Shown in pieces: positions 1 to 9,517 of a stretch of DNA of 23,111 nt (its first letter is position 1; every line of letters starts with the position of its first letter). The stretch comes from Pyronema omphalodes (taxonomy: Eukaryota > Ascomycota > Pezizomycetes > Pezizales > Pyronemataceae), in NCBI GenBank assembly GCA_024516155.1, contig JAJJXM010000177.1, forward strand, positions 1 through 23,111. The letters run 5' to 3'. The notes beneath the pieces are model-generated. The model was not told the DNA's origin and ran no database searches. It saw nothing but the letters and a program-made list of their open reading frames with translations. The position numbers and the translations under genes are program-made.

Positions 1-1
1 A

Positions 2-175
2 GAATCTGGTCATTTGCATATCGTCCGCCGTCTATTGAACGTCGGTGCTGATATCAACTTGATCCCACTCAATGACAATCTTAGTAGATGGTTTATTAGT
101 CCACTTCGCTTAGCAGAGGCATATGGGCATACAGAGGTGGCGAACCTTCTACGCGCGCATGGGGCAAAGGAATAA
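2..175 (+). CDS. Ankyrin-repeat protein, C-terminal fragment (5' end outside window)
   Basis: A 57-codon open frame enters from the left edge and stops at TAA (173-175). It shows ankyrin-repeat grammar: SGHLHIVRRLLNVGADIN matches the G-H-x-x-x-V-x-x-L-L-x-x-G-A-D-x-N repeat core, and a second repeat reads LAEAYGHTEVANLLRAHGA, ending G-A-K-E. The insert between them (residues about 20-33) departs from the repeat consensus. Ankyrin repeats are protein-binding scaffolds. In filamentous fungi such C-terminal arrays often belong to large accessory proteins (NACHT/NTPase, HET or F-box fusions), but the N-terminal part is not visible here, so its function is unknown. The start codon and any intron lie upstream of the window. 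The frame is intact as far as seen. Confidence 0.85.
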   Translation, partial: ESGHLHIVRRLLNVGADINLIPLNDNLSRWFISPLRLAEAYGHTEVANLLRAHGAKE

Positions 176-1045
176 AAATAGCGAGTTGACGAGTAGATGA
201 TTGACGAGGAGAAGAATTGGTTATGGAATGTGGGAATATGCGTGATTGTGTGGTCATTTTTTGAGTTTCGACACAGTGTAGCTAGTTGGAAGTGTGAGAA
301 GAACTTTTGTCAATGGGACGCGGATGTTTTGAGCCTTTGTTGGATACTGATAAGGCGGGAAAAGGGTAGTTTCGGTGACGGTTGTCGATGTAAATGATTA
401 CTCGGGTGGAGAAGCGAAGGGCTTTGTAGATTTCTGGTTTGATTTTGAGATTCATACGTGATAAACGCAACGTATTGCATGGAGGAAAGAGTTATACTTG
501 GATGGTCTTGAAGGATAATGCGAATTCTGGTCTACTTTGTTTTGTAATGAAATGATTTTTATGATTTGACCCTGTGATATAAAGCGGCTGGCAATTCACA
601 TATATGATGGCGGCGATGGAAGTTTTGGATACCCCAGGGACTCCGGCGAATCATTTGTTATGAAAAGGAGACCCTACAAATGGTTTCAAGGTGGTATCAA
701 GTAGACATGGTTACACGAACTCGCTGCTGGAATTATTTGTAGGCCTTATTTAACGAAATCTCGTGTTTTTCTCATTTATCAGGCATTGTTGCTTTTAAAC
801 ACACATCATTCACGATATGCGCATTCTAACCTAAAAACGAGAAAAATCCAGAACACTTTTATCTCAATATCTGGGCAACCAGGTCCTTTTGTCTATTTAT
901 TTGTCATACGCGCTTGCAACCGTAAGGTTATGGCGGGACCAGGTCCTTTTGGTTTTGTCCACAAAATCATCTTCCTGATATCCAAACATTCATTTCCAAA
1001 CACTATCGGCTTCTGACTCCAGATTTTGCAAGTTTATGCGCTAAG
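176..1045. other. Intergenic DNA, no gene recognised
   Basis: This is the 3' flank of the ankyrin gene followed by moderately AT-rich DNA. The open frames are short, overlap on both strands and resemble no family I know. The only structure noted is a 14-bp direct repeat (878-891 and 938-951), listed separately. Confidence 0.6.
878..951 (+). repeat. 14-bp direct repeat ACCAGGTCCTTTTG, 60 bp apart
   Basis: ACCAGGTCCTTTTG occurs at 878-891 and again at 938-951, exactly 60 bp start to start, about 130-200 bp upstream of the ATG at 1081. It may be a paired regulatory site or a remnant of a short tandem duplication. The bases between the copies do not form an obvious longer repeat. Confidence 0.6.
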
Positions 1046-1080
1046 TATAAATATTAAAGTCGTCGTGCCCCCCAGAAACC

Positions 1081-1287
1081 ATGGCCGCAGCATATTTGAA
1101 TCCCGAAGGGTCGCTTGTTTCGGTATGTACACATCAATTTAAGTATTTATCAATTTTGACCAGTTATTTGGATCAAAACGATTTATACAATATTATGTCA
1201 CAGCACAACTTCACTCCAGCGCTTACCGACGATTCTTCATTGATTCTTCATTCTAAGTTACAAATAGCTAAGATAAATATTCCATAA
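1081..1287 (+). CDS. Possible small gene or first exon (weak)
   Basis: The ATG at 1081 has an excellent eukaryotic start context (GAAACCATGG), and a TATAAATA box lies at 1046-1053. The frame can be read for 68 codons to TAA at 1285-1287. A GTATGT donor occurs after only 14 codons (M-A-A-A-Y-L-N-P-E-G-S-L-V-S), at 1123-1128, and an acceptor-like CACAG ends at 1204, so a spliced short product is also possible. I recognise no family. The TATA box is very close to the ATG (28 bp) and the downstream DNA looks repeat-derived, so this may be a relic or a chance start signal. Confidence 0.18.
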   Translation: MAAAYLNPEGSLVSVCTHQFKYLSILTSYLDQNDLYNIMSQHNFTPALTDDSSLILHSKLQIAKINIP

Positions 1288-1319
1288 TCAGTAACGCTAG
1301 AAAACAGACCTCCCAACCA

Positions 1320-2010
1320 CGTAGCCAGTTTAACGGTTAAAATCGTAAACCAGGTAAACTGAACTGACAACTCACAGTTAGTTGGTGCAGTTTTGGCGTC
1401 CCGGATACACAGTTGGTTCAGTTTTGCGGGGTCCATAGAACCAGGTAACTGCAGTGCAGTGATTAAACGGACTCGGTAAATACAAATCATTTTAACCGCA
1501 TCGGGAACCAGTCCATGCAGGAATGAATAATGTATTCAACCTCGTTTGAACCCACCGGTGGCCGAGCCTGCCAGTATCTCAACCCTCCTTCATCCACCAG
1601 TTTTTGGTAACCAGGTTTCACATCAGTTCCCGCGATGACTTCTGAGTCTGAGCTGCTGTTTTTCAAATGCAAGCAGATCATTCATTTTAGGACTACCATT
1701 TGATGCAGGCAAATACAATGGACGCCACTAATGGGCCCCAGAGCTTCAATCGTAAGTGTCACTTGTGATTTCTGGCGACCCAATTAGGATAGAATTTTGT
1801 TATGTAGGCACTGAATAATATTTATTGCCCCTTCATAAACCAGTTCCTCCGGACAAACCAGTTTTCGCAGTTTCAAACAGTTCGCAACCAGTTTATACTA
1901 CTGACAGTAAACCGAACTGGGTCGCCGTACAGTTCTCATATTCCAAAAGTCCGTACAGGCCGTACAGGCCGTTTTGGCCATCATGTCAAAGTAGTTTGTA
2001 CGACTGAGAG
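1320..2010. repeat. Cluster of AACCAGTT-like motifs, possible transposon remnant
   Basis: The words CCAGTT and CAGTTT, or their complements, recur unusually often, in both orientations. They are densest at about 1840-1960, where AACCAGTT-type words follow one another, and an 8-10-bp doublet (CCGTACAGG twice, then CCGTTTTGGCC) ends the cluster near 1980. Motif clusters of this kind resemble the subterminal transposase-binding repeats of hAT-type elements, but I see no clean terminal inverted repeats or target duplication. No transposase frame is recognisable. Confidence 0.3.
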
Positions 2011-2130
2011 GTCTGGAAATTGTGCCGTTGTGGTTGACATTCAAAAAGCTACCGTATGCTCCCACAGATTTTGGCAGGGTTTCAAGATCAGGCATATGGA
2101 TCGGCTTAGATTGTTGGTTTCTAAAAATTT

Positions 2131-2212
2131 CCTACCCCCAAATACCCCCAAATACCCCAAATACCCCCTAATACCCCCCCCCAAATCCCCAAATCCCCAA
2201 ATCCCCAATTCT
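2131..2212 (+). repeat. C-rich simple repeat (CCCCAAATA)n
   Basis: This is an imperfect array of C4-C9 runs separated by AAATA, TAATA or AAAT. The complementary strand carries at least eight G-runs of four or more bases with short spacers, a layout able to form G-quadruplexes. It is not the fungal telomere repeat (CCCTAA)n. Confidence 0.85.
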
Positions 2213-2959
2213 CTATCCTCAGGTCTCAGTACCCAAACCTCAATACCCAGAATCCAGCACCCATAGCAACAAAATCGCAAAAGGGGAATAGCAAAATGAT
2301 CTTAATAAGCCTGTAGGTCAGAAACTACCTATGCTACCATTTATGTTCGAATAATCCTACCCTTATTCAATTCGCTTCAATTCGACCTGATTTAAATTTC
2401 TCATACCTTCCCTGCAAAAAAACTTAAGTTTATGATGTATGTTACAGTGTTGGGCCCTGGCTTTTAAACTGTCAAGGGCAGGCGCGGGATACCAGTCCCT
2501 TGTCGTTAGAGCACCCGCGATCCAAACTAGTGACGTCGCTGGTATGGAGAAGTTTCCGTAAACGTTGCAGGAGGGTTACCGAATAATGAATGGGATTTTG
2601 TGATAACGGAAAGAGAAGGATTTAACCAGTAAAGGAAGGGGAATTGAGGGAAAGGGGAAAACTGATTACTGAGGGATGAGGAGAAGCAATTAATACCAAA
2701 GAACGAGGAGAAGTTTACAAATCGGGGGTGGAAAAATGTAATAACGGACCATAGTCATGTATATAAAGAGGATTAGGTTACTTTCAAGTAAATTCTTTGT
2801 ACCTCTACAATATAAGCCTACCATCCTCGCTCCTCTCTATGCTCTTCTCTTCTCCATCGTCTTCCTGTCCAGTCTTGTGAATAGTCCGCCTAGCACAGTC
2901 ACGCCCCGTTCGCCGCTCGGCCATACTGTCTAACCTGCTGCGATTCGCCGCAGAGCTTA
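2213..2959. other. Intergenic DNA, no gene recognised
   Basis: No family-like open frame was found on either strand. The segment 2590-2760 is purine-rich on the + strand. The - strand open frame that crosses 2805-2958 is only an extension of the low-complexity tract to its right. Confidence 0.55.
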
Positions 2960-3420
2960 TCTTCTTCTTCTCTCTTCTTCTTTCTTCTTCTTCTCTTCTT
3001 CTCTTCTCTTCTTCTTCTTCTTCTTTTCTTCTTCTTCTTTTCTTTCTCTTCTCTTCTTCTTCTTCTTCTTCTTCTTCTTCTTCTTTCTTCTTCTCTTCTT
3101 TTCTCTTTTCTTCTTCTTTCTTTCTTTCTTCTTCTTCTTCTTCTTCTTCTTCTTCTTCTTCTTCTTCTTCTTCTTCTTCTTTCTCTTCTTCTCTTCTTCT
3201 TCTTCTTCTTCTTCTTCTTCTTTCTTCTTCTTCTTCTTCTTTCTTCTTTCTTCTTCTTCTCTTCTTCTTCTTCTTCGTTCTTCTTTCTTCTTTCTTCTTT
3301 CTTCTTCTTCTTTCTTCTTCTCTTCTTCTTCTTTCTTCTTCTTCTTCTTCTTCTTCCTTGATTTTTCTTTTTTCCTTTATTTTTTCCTTTATTTTTTTCT
3401 TTATGTTTTTCTTTCTTCGC
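2960..3420 (+). repeat. Very long polypyrimidine (TTC/CTT)n tract
   Basis: Bases 2960-3276 contain no purine at all (317 bp). After one G at 3277 the pyrimidine run continues to 3359. Most of it is TTC/CTT trinucleotide with scattered CT and TTTC variants, followed by T-rich (CTTTATTTTTT) repeats to about 3420. On the - strand this is (GAA)n, a homopurine mirror-repeat type known to form triplex H-DNA and to stall polymerases. The long Lys/Glu/Arg-only open frames on the - strand here are translation artefacts of the repeat. Confidence 0.97.
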
Positions 3421-3551
3421 ATATCCGCGCTTCTCTCTTCCTCTCTCTCTAATTCCCTTCATTCATCCCTCTCCGCCTCTTCCTTCCGCGTTTCGGAATT
3501 TCTCCTGTAACTCAGATAACTGAAGTTGTAACGTCGTCATCATACGAAAAG

Positions 3552-3778
3552 GACTCTCCCAATCCCAATTCCCAATTCCCAATTCCCAATTCCCATTCCC
3601 AATTCCCATTCCCAATTCCCAATTCCCAGTTCCCAATTCTCCTTCCTCTCATCCCCACCCATTCCCCTTCCTCTCATACCCACCCCATTCCCCTTCCTCT
3701 CATACCCACCCATACCCACCCATGCCCACCCATGCCCCTCCTTTCCCATGCCCATCCTTTCCCATGCCCACCCAGCCC
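3552..3778 (+). repeat. Minisatellites: (TTCCCAA)n then (CCCATACCCACC)n
   Basis: The first array, about 3552-3643, alternates CCCAATT and CCCATT units. The second, about 3644-3778, is built from CCTTCCTCTCATACCCACC and ACCCATGCCC units. The - strand is G-run-rich, and its translation (Trp/Gly/Met-rich) is an artefact. Confidence 0.9.
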
Positions 3779-4147
3779 ACCAGCCATATCTTCCATTATT
3801 GTAGTTCACCTAAGGCCTTAGCGCCTATGCGGAGAATGGATGCTAGTCTTGCTTACATTACACTTTTGGTTGCTCTCTATGTACGCTCATAAATACTCAT
3901 CATCCCCTCGACTTTTCTCTTGTTCATCCGGTCTTCGCTCGTGATCTTCGATATCTGTCCTCCATGCACGAGTTTTCCTTTCTTTTATCGTTTCTGGCGT
4001 TTTGTTCTGCTGATTTGTTTACCTGCAGCTTTCTGTCCCTGCTTGATTCAACTGCTTTCCAATAGGTTCATGCAACATCGCTATGAACGACAGAATTCCT
4101 GAACGAGACAATTCCATAGCATAGCGTGTATAGACTGCAGGAATTAC
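3779..4147. other. Intergenic DNA, no gene recognised
   Basis: Open frames of up to 60 codons are present without recognisable motifs. Nothing structural was seen before the transposon-like end at 4148. Confidence 0.5.
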
Positions 4148-4810
4148 TAGGGATGCATACGAGACGAGCGACTCGAGACGAGAGTTCGAGTTTTAGTCTC
4201 GAGACCGACGAGACTAGATTTCCACGATACGAGACGTCTCGAGACTTTTCGAGACTTAGGAAATAATGTAAATTTGGTAAAAATGACAAAAAAAAATTTA
4301 CATAGTTCATGGGAATTTCAGATAGCATCAGAAGCCATATTACGAGCTAGCAGGCTGAATGCTAGGGTTGTTCTAATGTCAAAATTCTTATCCTAAAGAA
4401 TGGGAATCGCTTGCTAGGCAAAACTACAACCGCAGTACTCCCCATCAAAAGTTGGAATGGAATTCCAGAGGTTGAAGATTGGGAGATTGGAGAGCACAAA
4501 GCATGAGAATCCAGAAAGGCAGTACTCGGAGAATTGTATTTTTTTTGGTATTTTTTATTTTCTGAGTTACCTATTTTGGAGACTAGGAAATAGGGAATGA
4601 AGAAAAGGAAGGCAATTGGAAAATGCAATATTTGGAGGAATTGTAGTTTTTTTTTTTGAGTTCTTTTATTTGTTCTTTTGAATTTTTTTCCATTTTTTTT
4701 TGTTTGGGGCAAAAAGTCTCGAGCGGGCCTCGCCAGGACGCTCGAGACGTCCCGAGACTTAAGAGACCAAATTCCCACGACACGAGATGTCTCGAAACCA
4801 AGCTCGGTCT
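4148..4810. mobile_element. Probable hAT-type non-autonomous element with CGAGAC subterminal repeats
   Basis: The left edge reads TAGGGATG (4148-4155), the hallmark start of hAT terminal inverted repeats such as those of Ac. It is followed at 4158-4260 by many copies of CGAGAC/GTCTCG, including CGAGACGTCTCGAGAC. A second block of the same motif lies at 4716-4800. A 13-bp stretch with flank, CGATACGAGACGTCTCG (near 4222), recurs as CGACACGAGATGTCTCG (near 4777). The internal 450 bp encodes no transposase, so this would be a MITE-like derivative. The expected right end (CATCCCTA) and a second copy of the 8-bp flank GGAATTAC (4140-4147) are not found, so the right end is probably lost or eroded into the TATG repeat at 4813-4825. 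The exact end is uncertain. Confidence 0.55.
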
Positions 4811-4859
4811 TATGTATGTATGTATGTCTGTATATAACCAGACTTCACCCTCACCCCAA

Positions 4860-5125
4860 ACCCCCCACCAACCTCAGGTTTGAGGTGCCGGTCAAGTTTT
4901 GCGTCGCAGTCAAGGTTCAGTTCCAAGCCCAAATTCACATCACAAATCACATCACAATCACATCACAATTCCAATCCAACTCACAATCCAATCCAATCCA
5001 ATCTCCAGTTCCAACCATCCAACAGCCCACCACAGCCCACCAACAGCCCACCAACAGCCCACCAACAGCCCCAACACCCACCAACAGCCCACCCACACAC
5101 GCACCAACAGCGCACCAACACCGCC
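4860..5125 (+). repeat. Short tandem repeats: ACATCACAATC, AATCC and CCAACAGCCCA arrays
   Basis: Successive low-complexity blocks: (CAAATCACATCACAATCACATCA) near 4940-4970, (AATCC)n near 4975-5002, and an 11-bp CCAACAGCCCA minisatellite at about 5029-5120. The Thr/Pro/Gln/His-rich open frames across it are products of the repeat. Confidence 0.8.
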
Positions 5126-5221
5126 GACTACATAGTGATACCACATTAACTCCCTTCCAATCATAACGTTCCCCATCCGCGGTGTCGTATAAGGTATGAA
5201 GTGATATCCCATGAAGATCCA

Positions 5222-5345
5222 TCAGCTACAGAAAACAGAAATAGCTACAGAAATAGCTACAGAAACAGAAACAGCTACAGAAACGGTATATTAGTTATAT
5301 TCATCATGTTCATTATGTTTATTATGTTTTATTATGTTCATTATA
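5222..5345 (+). repeat. ACAGAAATAGCT minisatellite followed by (ATTATGTTC)n
   Basis: Six or so units of a 12-bp repeat (AGCTACAGAAAT / AGAAAC variants) occupy 5222-5286. They are followed by an AT-rich ATTATGTTT/ATTATGTTC repeat at about 5298-5345. Confidence 0.8.
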
Positions 5346-5696
5346 AATCATTCGTGAGAAAAGTTTTGTTAGTGGTATGGTATGGGGTATGGTAATAACA
5401 CAACATTAAGTTCTAGGTACATAAGATTTGCCAGAAGATGCATGCAGATAACCGCAAGTGCCAGAAAAAAGGGGCAGGAAAAAAAATACAGACAAAGCCC
5501 AGGAATCCTACAACTCCCAGGATCCTACAACTCCTCTTCATCTGTTTCCATGATACCTAAATAACCTTGCATACGGTACTGTGATGCGTTGACAGATCGC
5601 GGTGTTTACCTGGTTTATGTTAGCATTATCCGACAACCCATCCATATCCAAACCCCCCACCCCCCCCCCCCGCAATTATAGATAGCCTAAGAAAAA
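5346..5696. other. 3' flank of HIR1 with a C-run
   Basis: Non-coding. A near-continuous C run sits at 5653-5671 (12 Cs at 5660-5671), just beyond the HIR1 stop. No other structure was recognised. Confidence 0.5.
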
Positions 5697-8600
5697 CTAC
5701 CAATAGCCGTAAACCATATCCCTCAACACTCCCTCTTTGACCAACCACAGATAGTTTCATCACCATCACCATCCTCATCCCTTCATCTTCATCTTCTCCT
5801 CCTCCAGCTTCCCAGCAAATTCCCGTAATACCTCTCCACTTCCCTTTAATCCCCTCTGTTGGCAATTCGTCTCACATACGTCATGATCCAGCCCCTGAAA
5901 CCTTCTGTTATCACCCGCAGCAATGCGGCCGCTATACGATTCTCCAAATGGGCAATACTGACAGAGCCTTTCAAAGCCCTCGAATCCTTCTCATTGATAA
6001 ACACAACTTGACGACTCTCTGCAACCACCTACCTCTTCCATGGAGGAGGACCTCGGTAGTAGTTCTTCTTTCCAGAAGCGGTATAATACCAGCACTAAGC
6101 GGGGGACCTTGTACAGCATCACCACCAGAAGCCGCGGGTTGAGATCTATAGCTTCCAGAAGTATCCCAATATTGACTCCCAGCAGCCCACCAAGCTTCTG
6201 TAACTCGTTGCCATATCATCATATCTTTATTGTATAATACGAACCCATCCCCGGATCCTATGCTGACTATCAATTGTCCTCGACTGTTGATTCCTGCATC
6301 TGTTACTTACTGCTTCGGCTTTTGATTACGCCTTCCTTGGGGAGGTTTGCGATGTCCAGGATTGGGGCTAGGGATACGGGGGGATGTGCGGGCGGATTTT
6401 GTTTGGAGGTTCCGACGTAGCAGAGACCTGCTGCGGTTATGGTCATGAGGAACCAGCCGCTTGAGCGAGGAAGCAGGGGGTGGATTCGAGGATTAGAGGG
6501 TTCATTAATCGCCGGCCGACGGGGGAGTAGGTATGTACGGTTCCATCTTCGCAAGCGGCGGAGAAGAGTTGCTGTTTCCGGTGACTAGGAGAACGGAGCG
6601 AGGGAGGAAATCTAGCCAGAGAACTTTGCCGGCCCGTGAAAGGGTTACGGGTTGGTTCTCGGAGTTGTTTGCCTCGAAAATCCAGTCGGTGGGATGCTGG
6701 GCCTGCTGTGGAAGAGGAAGAGGTTGGCACCCGCACTAGGAATCGATGATGAGGGGTGGCCCTGGCTGTCGAGAAACGCTGACAACAAAGGTTACGGACT
6801 TGGGGACAGCGAGGCGTACTTGTGAGAACGCTGAGAGAAGGGTTTATAATTGCCGGTCGTAGGAACTCGGGGGTTTCGAGAGCAGATTTGAGGTCTGGTG
6901 CCGAGATTACGGAGATCCGCTTGTTGTTAACTGCCTGCTGCGGGAACCTACTTCGCCCTCGGGCTCCTCTTCTGCTTTTCGTTTATTACTAATTACCAAC
7001 GCGGCCATACCACCTTTGGGAAGACCGTCAAAGGGTCGAGAAAGGTCAAGAGTTGTCTTGGGGTCGAGATTTTCCAGTACTGCTATTGGAAGCGGCGGCC
7101 TGAAGGAGCTGTGCATTGGGAAGAGTGCTTCTTCCACCTCCACCGGTCGAGACAAGCAAAGGTGCAACACGCTTCTTGCCGTCCTTGGTGATGGTGATTT
7201 TCTGCTTAAAAGGGCGTTCCTTTTCTGCCTGTTCCGCGGGAGCAGCAGGGGACGGCTTCAGCAACAGGAGGCTGCACTTGCCATTGAGGACCCATTGCAG
7301 CGCCGGTATTGGCCATGGGGACATCGCCATTTGCATTTCCACTGCCGTTGGTACCGTCCATCATTAAAGCTCCCATGCGGCCTTCCACTTCTTTTTCTCT
7401 CTGAGGCTTTGGAGAGTTCTTCAAGTTTCATAGAGTCTGGGCCTTCTGGTAAAGTAGCACCTTTGCGACCGACTCCGAATTTTGGAGAATCATTTCGTTT
7501 TCCTCTACTGGAAGGACGTGGCCAAGATCGCCGTCGTCAAAGGCTAGACCATATTATAGTCCCATCTAGAGATGAAATGAAGATCTTTTTTCCGTCCGGT
7601 GTCCAGGCGAGATCGGTCATTGCTTTTGTTGCAATGTCTTGAATGATCACCAACGGCCGAGGGGTTCGATGTGTTCCAAATCGACAACGCCTTGTCTTGT
7701 CCGGCGCATGCAATGACCGTAACTGGACCCTGAGGTGGTGTACCAGTAAACATACGAGGCGCAAACGCACATACTTCCACAGGTGCCTCATGACCGATAA
7801 GGTTGATTTCACTATCCCAGTTTCCACGGTTTATGATGGCAACTGAGCTGACTGGTCCGTTTGTAGCGTTGGGAGGCAGCAATATGAGCTCCATCTGGAG
7901 ACCAGGAGCATCGTCGAAGTATGTAGTCAAAGGCGAGGTAGAAAATGGTGCATCGATGCTTGTTTCGACAACAAAGTTGCCTGCCTGGTCATGAGCTGTA
8001 GAGTTGCTATTAGGTGACGAAAACTTGATAAGCTTGACAGTTCGATCGTCACTGGCTGTCGCAAAGTATTTATTTGCCGGGTCGAAGCAGAGTCCCCTTG
8101 ACGTGGGATTGGTGGACGTCAATCCTCTTCAGCCGCTCAAATGTGTATCCACTCCAGATGATAACTTTTGAATCTAGACCAACAGACACCAAAATTGGAG
8201 GAATCCGCAGACCATCCACAATTGGAAACATCATTGTCATGGCCTGCCAATCGTCGATGTGTCCTCCAAACCTCCGTCTGTGATTCTCCGCTTCCGAACA
8301 CTGGACGCGCGCCTGCAGTTTGATCTCGTTCGTAGACTAATACAATCTTGTCGTCGGAGCCGGAGGCGAGGTATCGGTTGTTGCCAGAGAACCGCACTGT
8401 TAATACCGCCCCTGAATGGTGGGATAGCGAACAAAGTTGCTTGGGGATATTTTGACCAGCGGGTTCGTGGGACTTGTAGATGGCATCTGTTGACCAGATT
8501 CTGACATTTCCGTCTTCAATCGGGTAACTACAATCAGCTTACACCCAATCCGAAGCTTTCAGAAGCTCAACACATACCCAAAACCACCTGTAGCTAATCG

Positions 8601-8745
8601 CTGACCATCTGGCGACACATGTAAAGAGTAAACTTCGCAAGCCTTCTTGTCGGCTATCGTATCGCGTATTAGCTTTCCTCTGGAATTTAATACGCGCTTC
8701 TCACGTACTAGAATGTGTAAGCCACCCAGGCTTCAAAAAGCGCAT
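5697..8745 (-). CDS. HIR1: HIR1 histone chaperone subunit; full-length locus with about 20 or more frame changes
   Basis: HIR1/HIRA is the WD40 scaffold of the HIR complex, which deposits H3-H4 outside S phase and represses histone genes. Start ATG 8745-8743 gives [12 protein letters not shown]. Exon 1 is 8745-8709; intron 1 is 8654-8708 (GTACGT, 55 bp); exon 2 is 8653-8578; intron 2 is 8528-8577 (GTATGT, 50 bp); exon 3 starts at 8527. Visible in order: WD40 blades ([106 protein letters not shown]); the Asf1-binding B domain ([15 protein letters not shown], about 7155-7195); and the C-terminal Hira domain ([59 protein letters not shown]). Expected length about 980 aa, normal for the family. 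The frame breaks repeatedly: near 8195, 8094-8097, 7915, 7871-7873, 7661-7664, 7550, 7445, 7392-7396, 7248-7251, 7060-7063 and on to about 5800. Protein similarity resumes after each break. The stop at 5697-5699 is the most likely one. Confidence 0.9.
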
Positions 8746-9517
8746 TTTATCTGCCTTGCCGTGTCGCTGGCTTGAATTGAGCCGGTGTTAGCTGCTGGTC
8801 GTGTCGGCAATTTCTCTCTCTTTGCGCGTTTGGTGTTTACGGGAAGACGTGTTGCTGTGTCTAGAGTCGGACACCCTTTACCCTGTGTATGCCAAGCCGC
8901 TATGCACGTTGTCGATCGGGGGTGTGTACGAGTATGCAACCATGCGGGTTGTGTATTGACCAGAGAGTTACCAAAGAAACATATTTCGCGATAAAGCTTT
9001 GTGTAGGAAACAGAGTTGAGGACGGCCGCAATTGATTTGTTCTGCGGAGTAAAAGATATCCAAGAATTTGCGTTAATAATACAGAAATAATTTTTCTAAT
9101 TTTATAAAATGTATCCGCGGAAACAAAATCAATAAAGCAGCACATGTATTAATCACAGCTGTATGGCACCTTGCGAGACAATAGAGTGCTCAAGAAGGTC
9201 AGTAGTAATACCACGATAGCCGGGTAATCTCCCCACAGTACGCATTCTCTCATTTCATCATTTCAACATTTCAAAATTCCGAAGGCTGTGCTCGGAGAAC
9301 CTCTTCCTAGCTCGTTTTCAGCTTCTCACATCCTTCCCATCCAGACCCTCCGATTGCGTCATCAGAAAGCCCAGGGAGCCCAGAGAGCAGCACCCATCCC
9401 CATCGCAGCACACATACCCCACTATATTTTTCCCCGTGCCGCCACCAAGCTACGCCACGACCTGAACCTCCCAATCCAACAACCACATCCACGGCATAGC
9501 AAAACACAACAACTACA
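8746..9517. promoter_or_regulatory. Divergent intergenic region between HIR1 and the glutaredoxin gene
   Basis: These 772 bp separate two head-to-head start codons and must carry both promoters and 5' leaders. The glutaredoxin leader is pyrimidine/CA-rich (about 9350-9517) and ends in ACTACAATGGCA, a good start context. No canonical TATA box or recognisable operator stands out. AT-rich patches occur at 9065-9135. Confidence 0.6.

Noticed and set aside
2805..3462. Long - strand open frames made almost only of Lys, Glu and Arg
   Set aside because: They are translations of the (GAA)n strand in two frames at once, and the composition follows the repeat with no protein-like part.
3540..3809. - strand Trp/Gly/Met-rich open frame
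   Set aside because: It is a direct translation of the CCCAATT and CCCACC minisatellites.
4656..5222. Several overlapping open frames rich in Thr, Pro, Gln, His (+) or Trp, Gly, Val (-)
   Set aside because: They arise from the CCAACAGCCCA minisatellite and the CGAGAC element, and all frames are open because the repeats lack stops.
7016..7642. 208-codon + strand open frame
   Set aside because: It is antisense to the conserved HIR1 coding sequence, has no recognisable domain, and is a shadow of the real gene.
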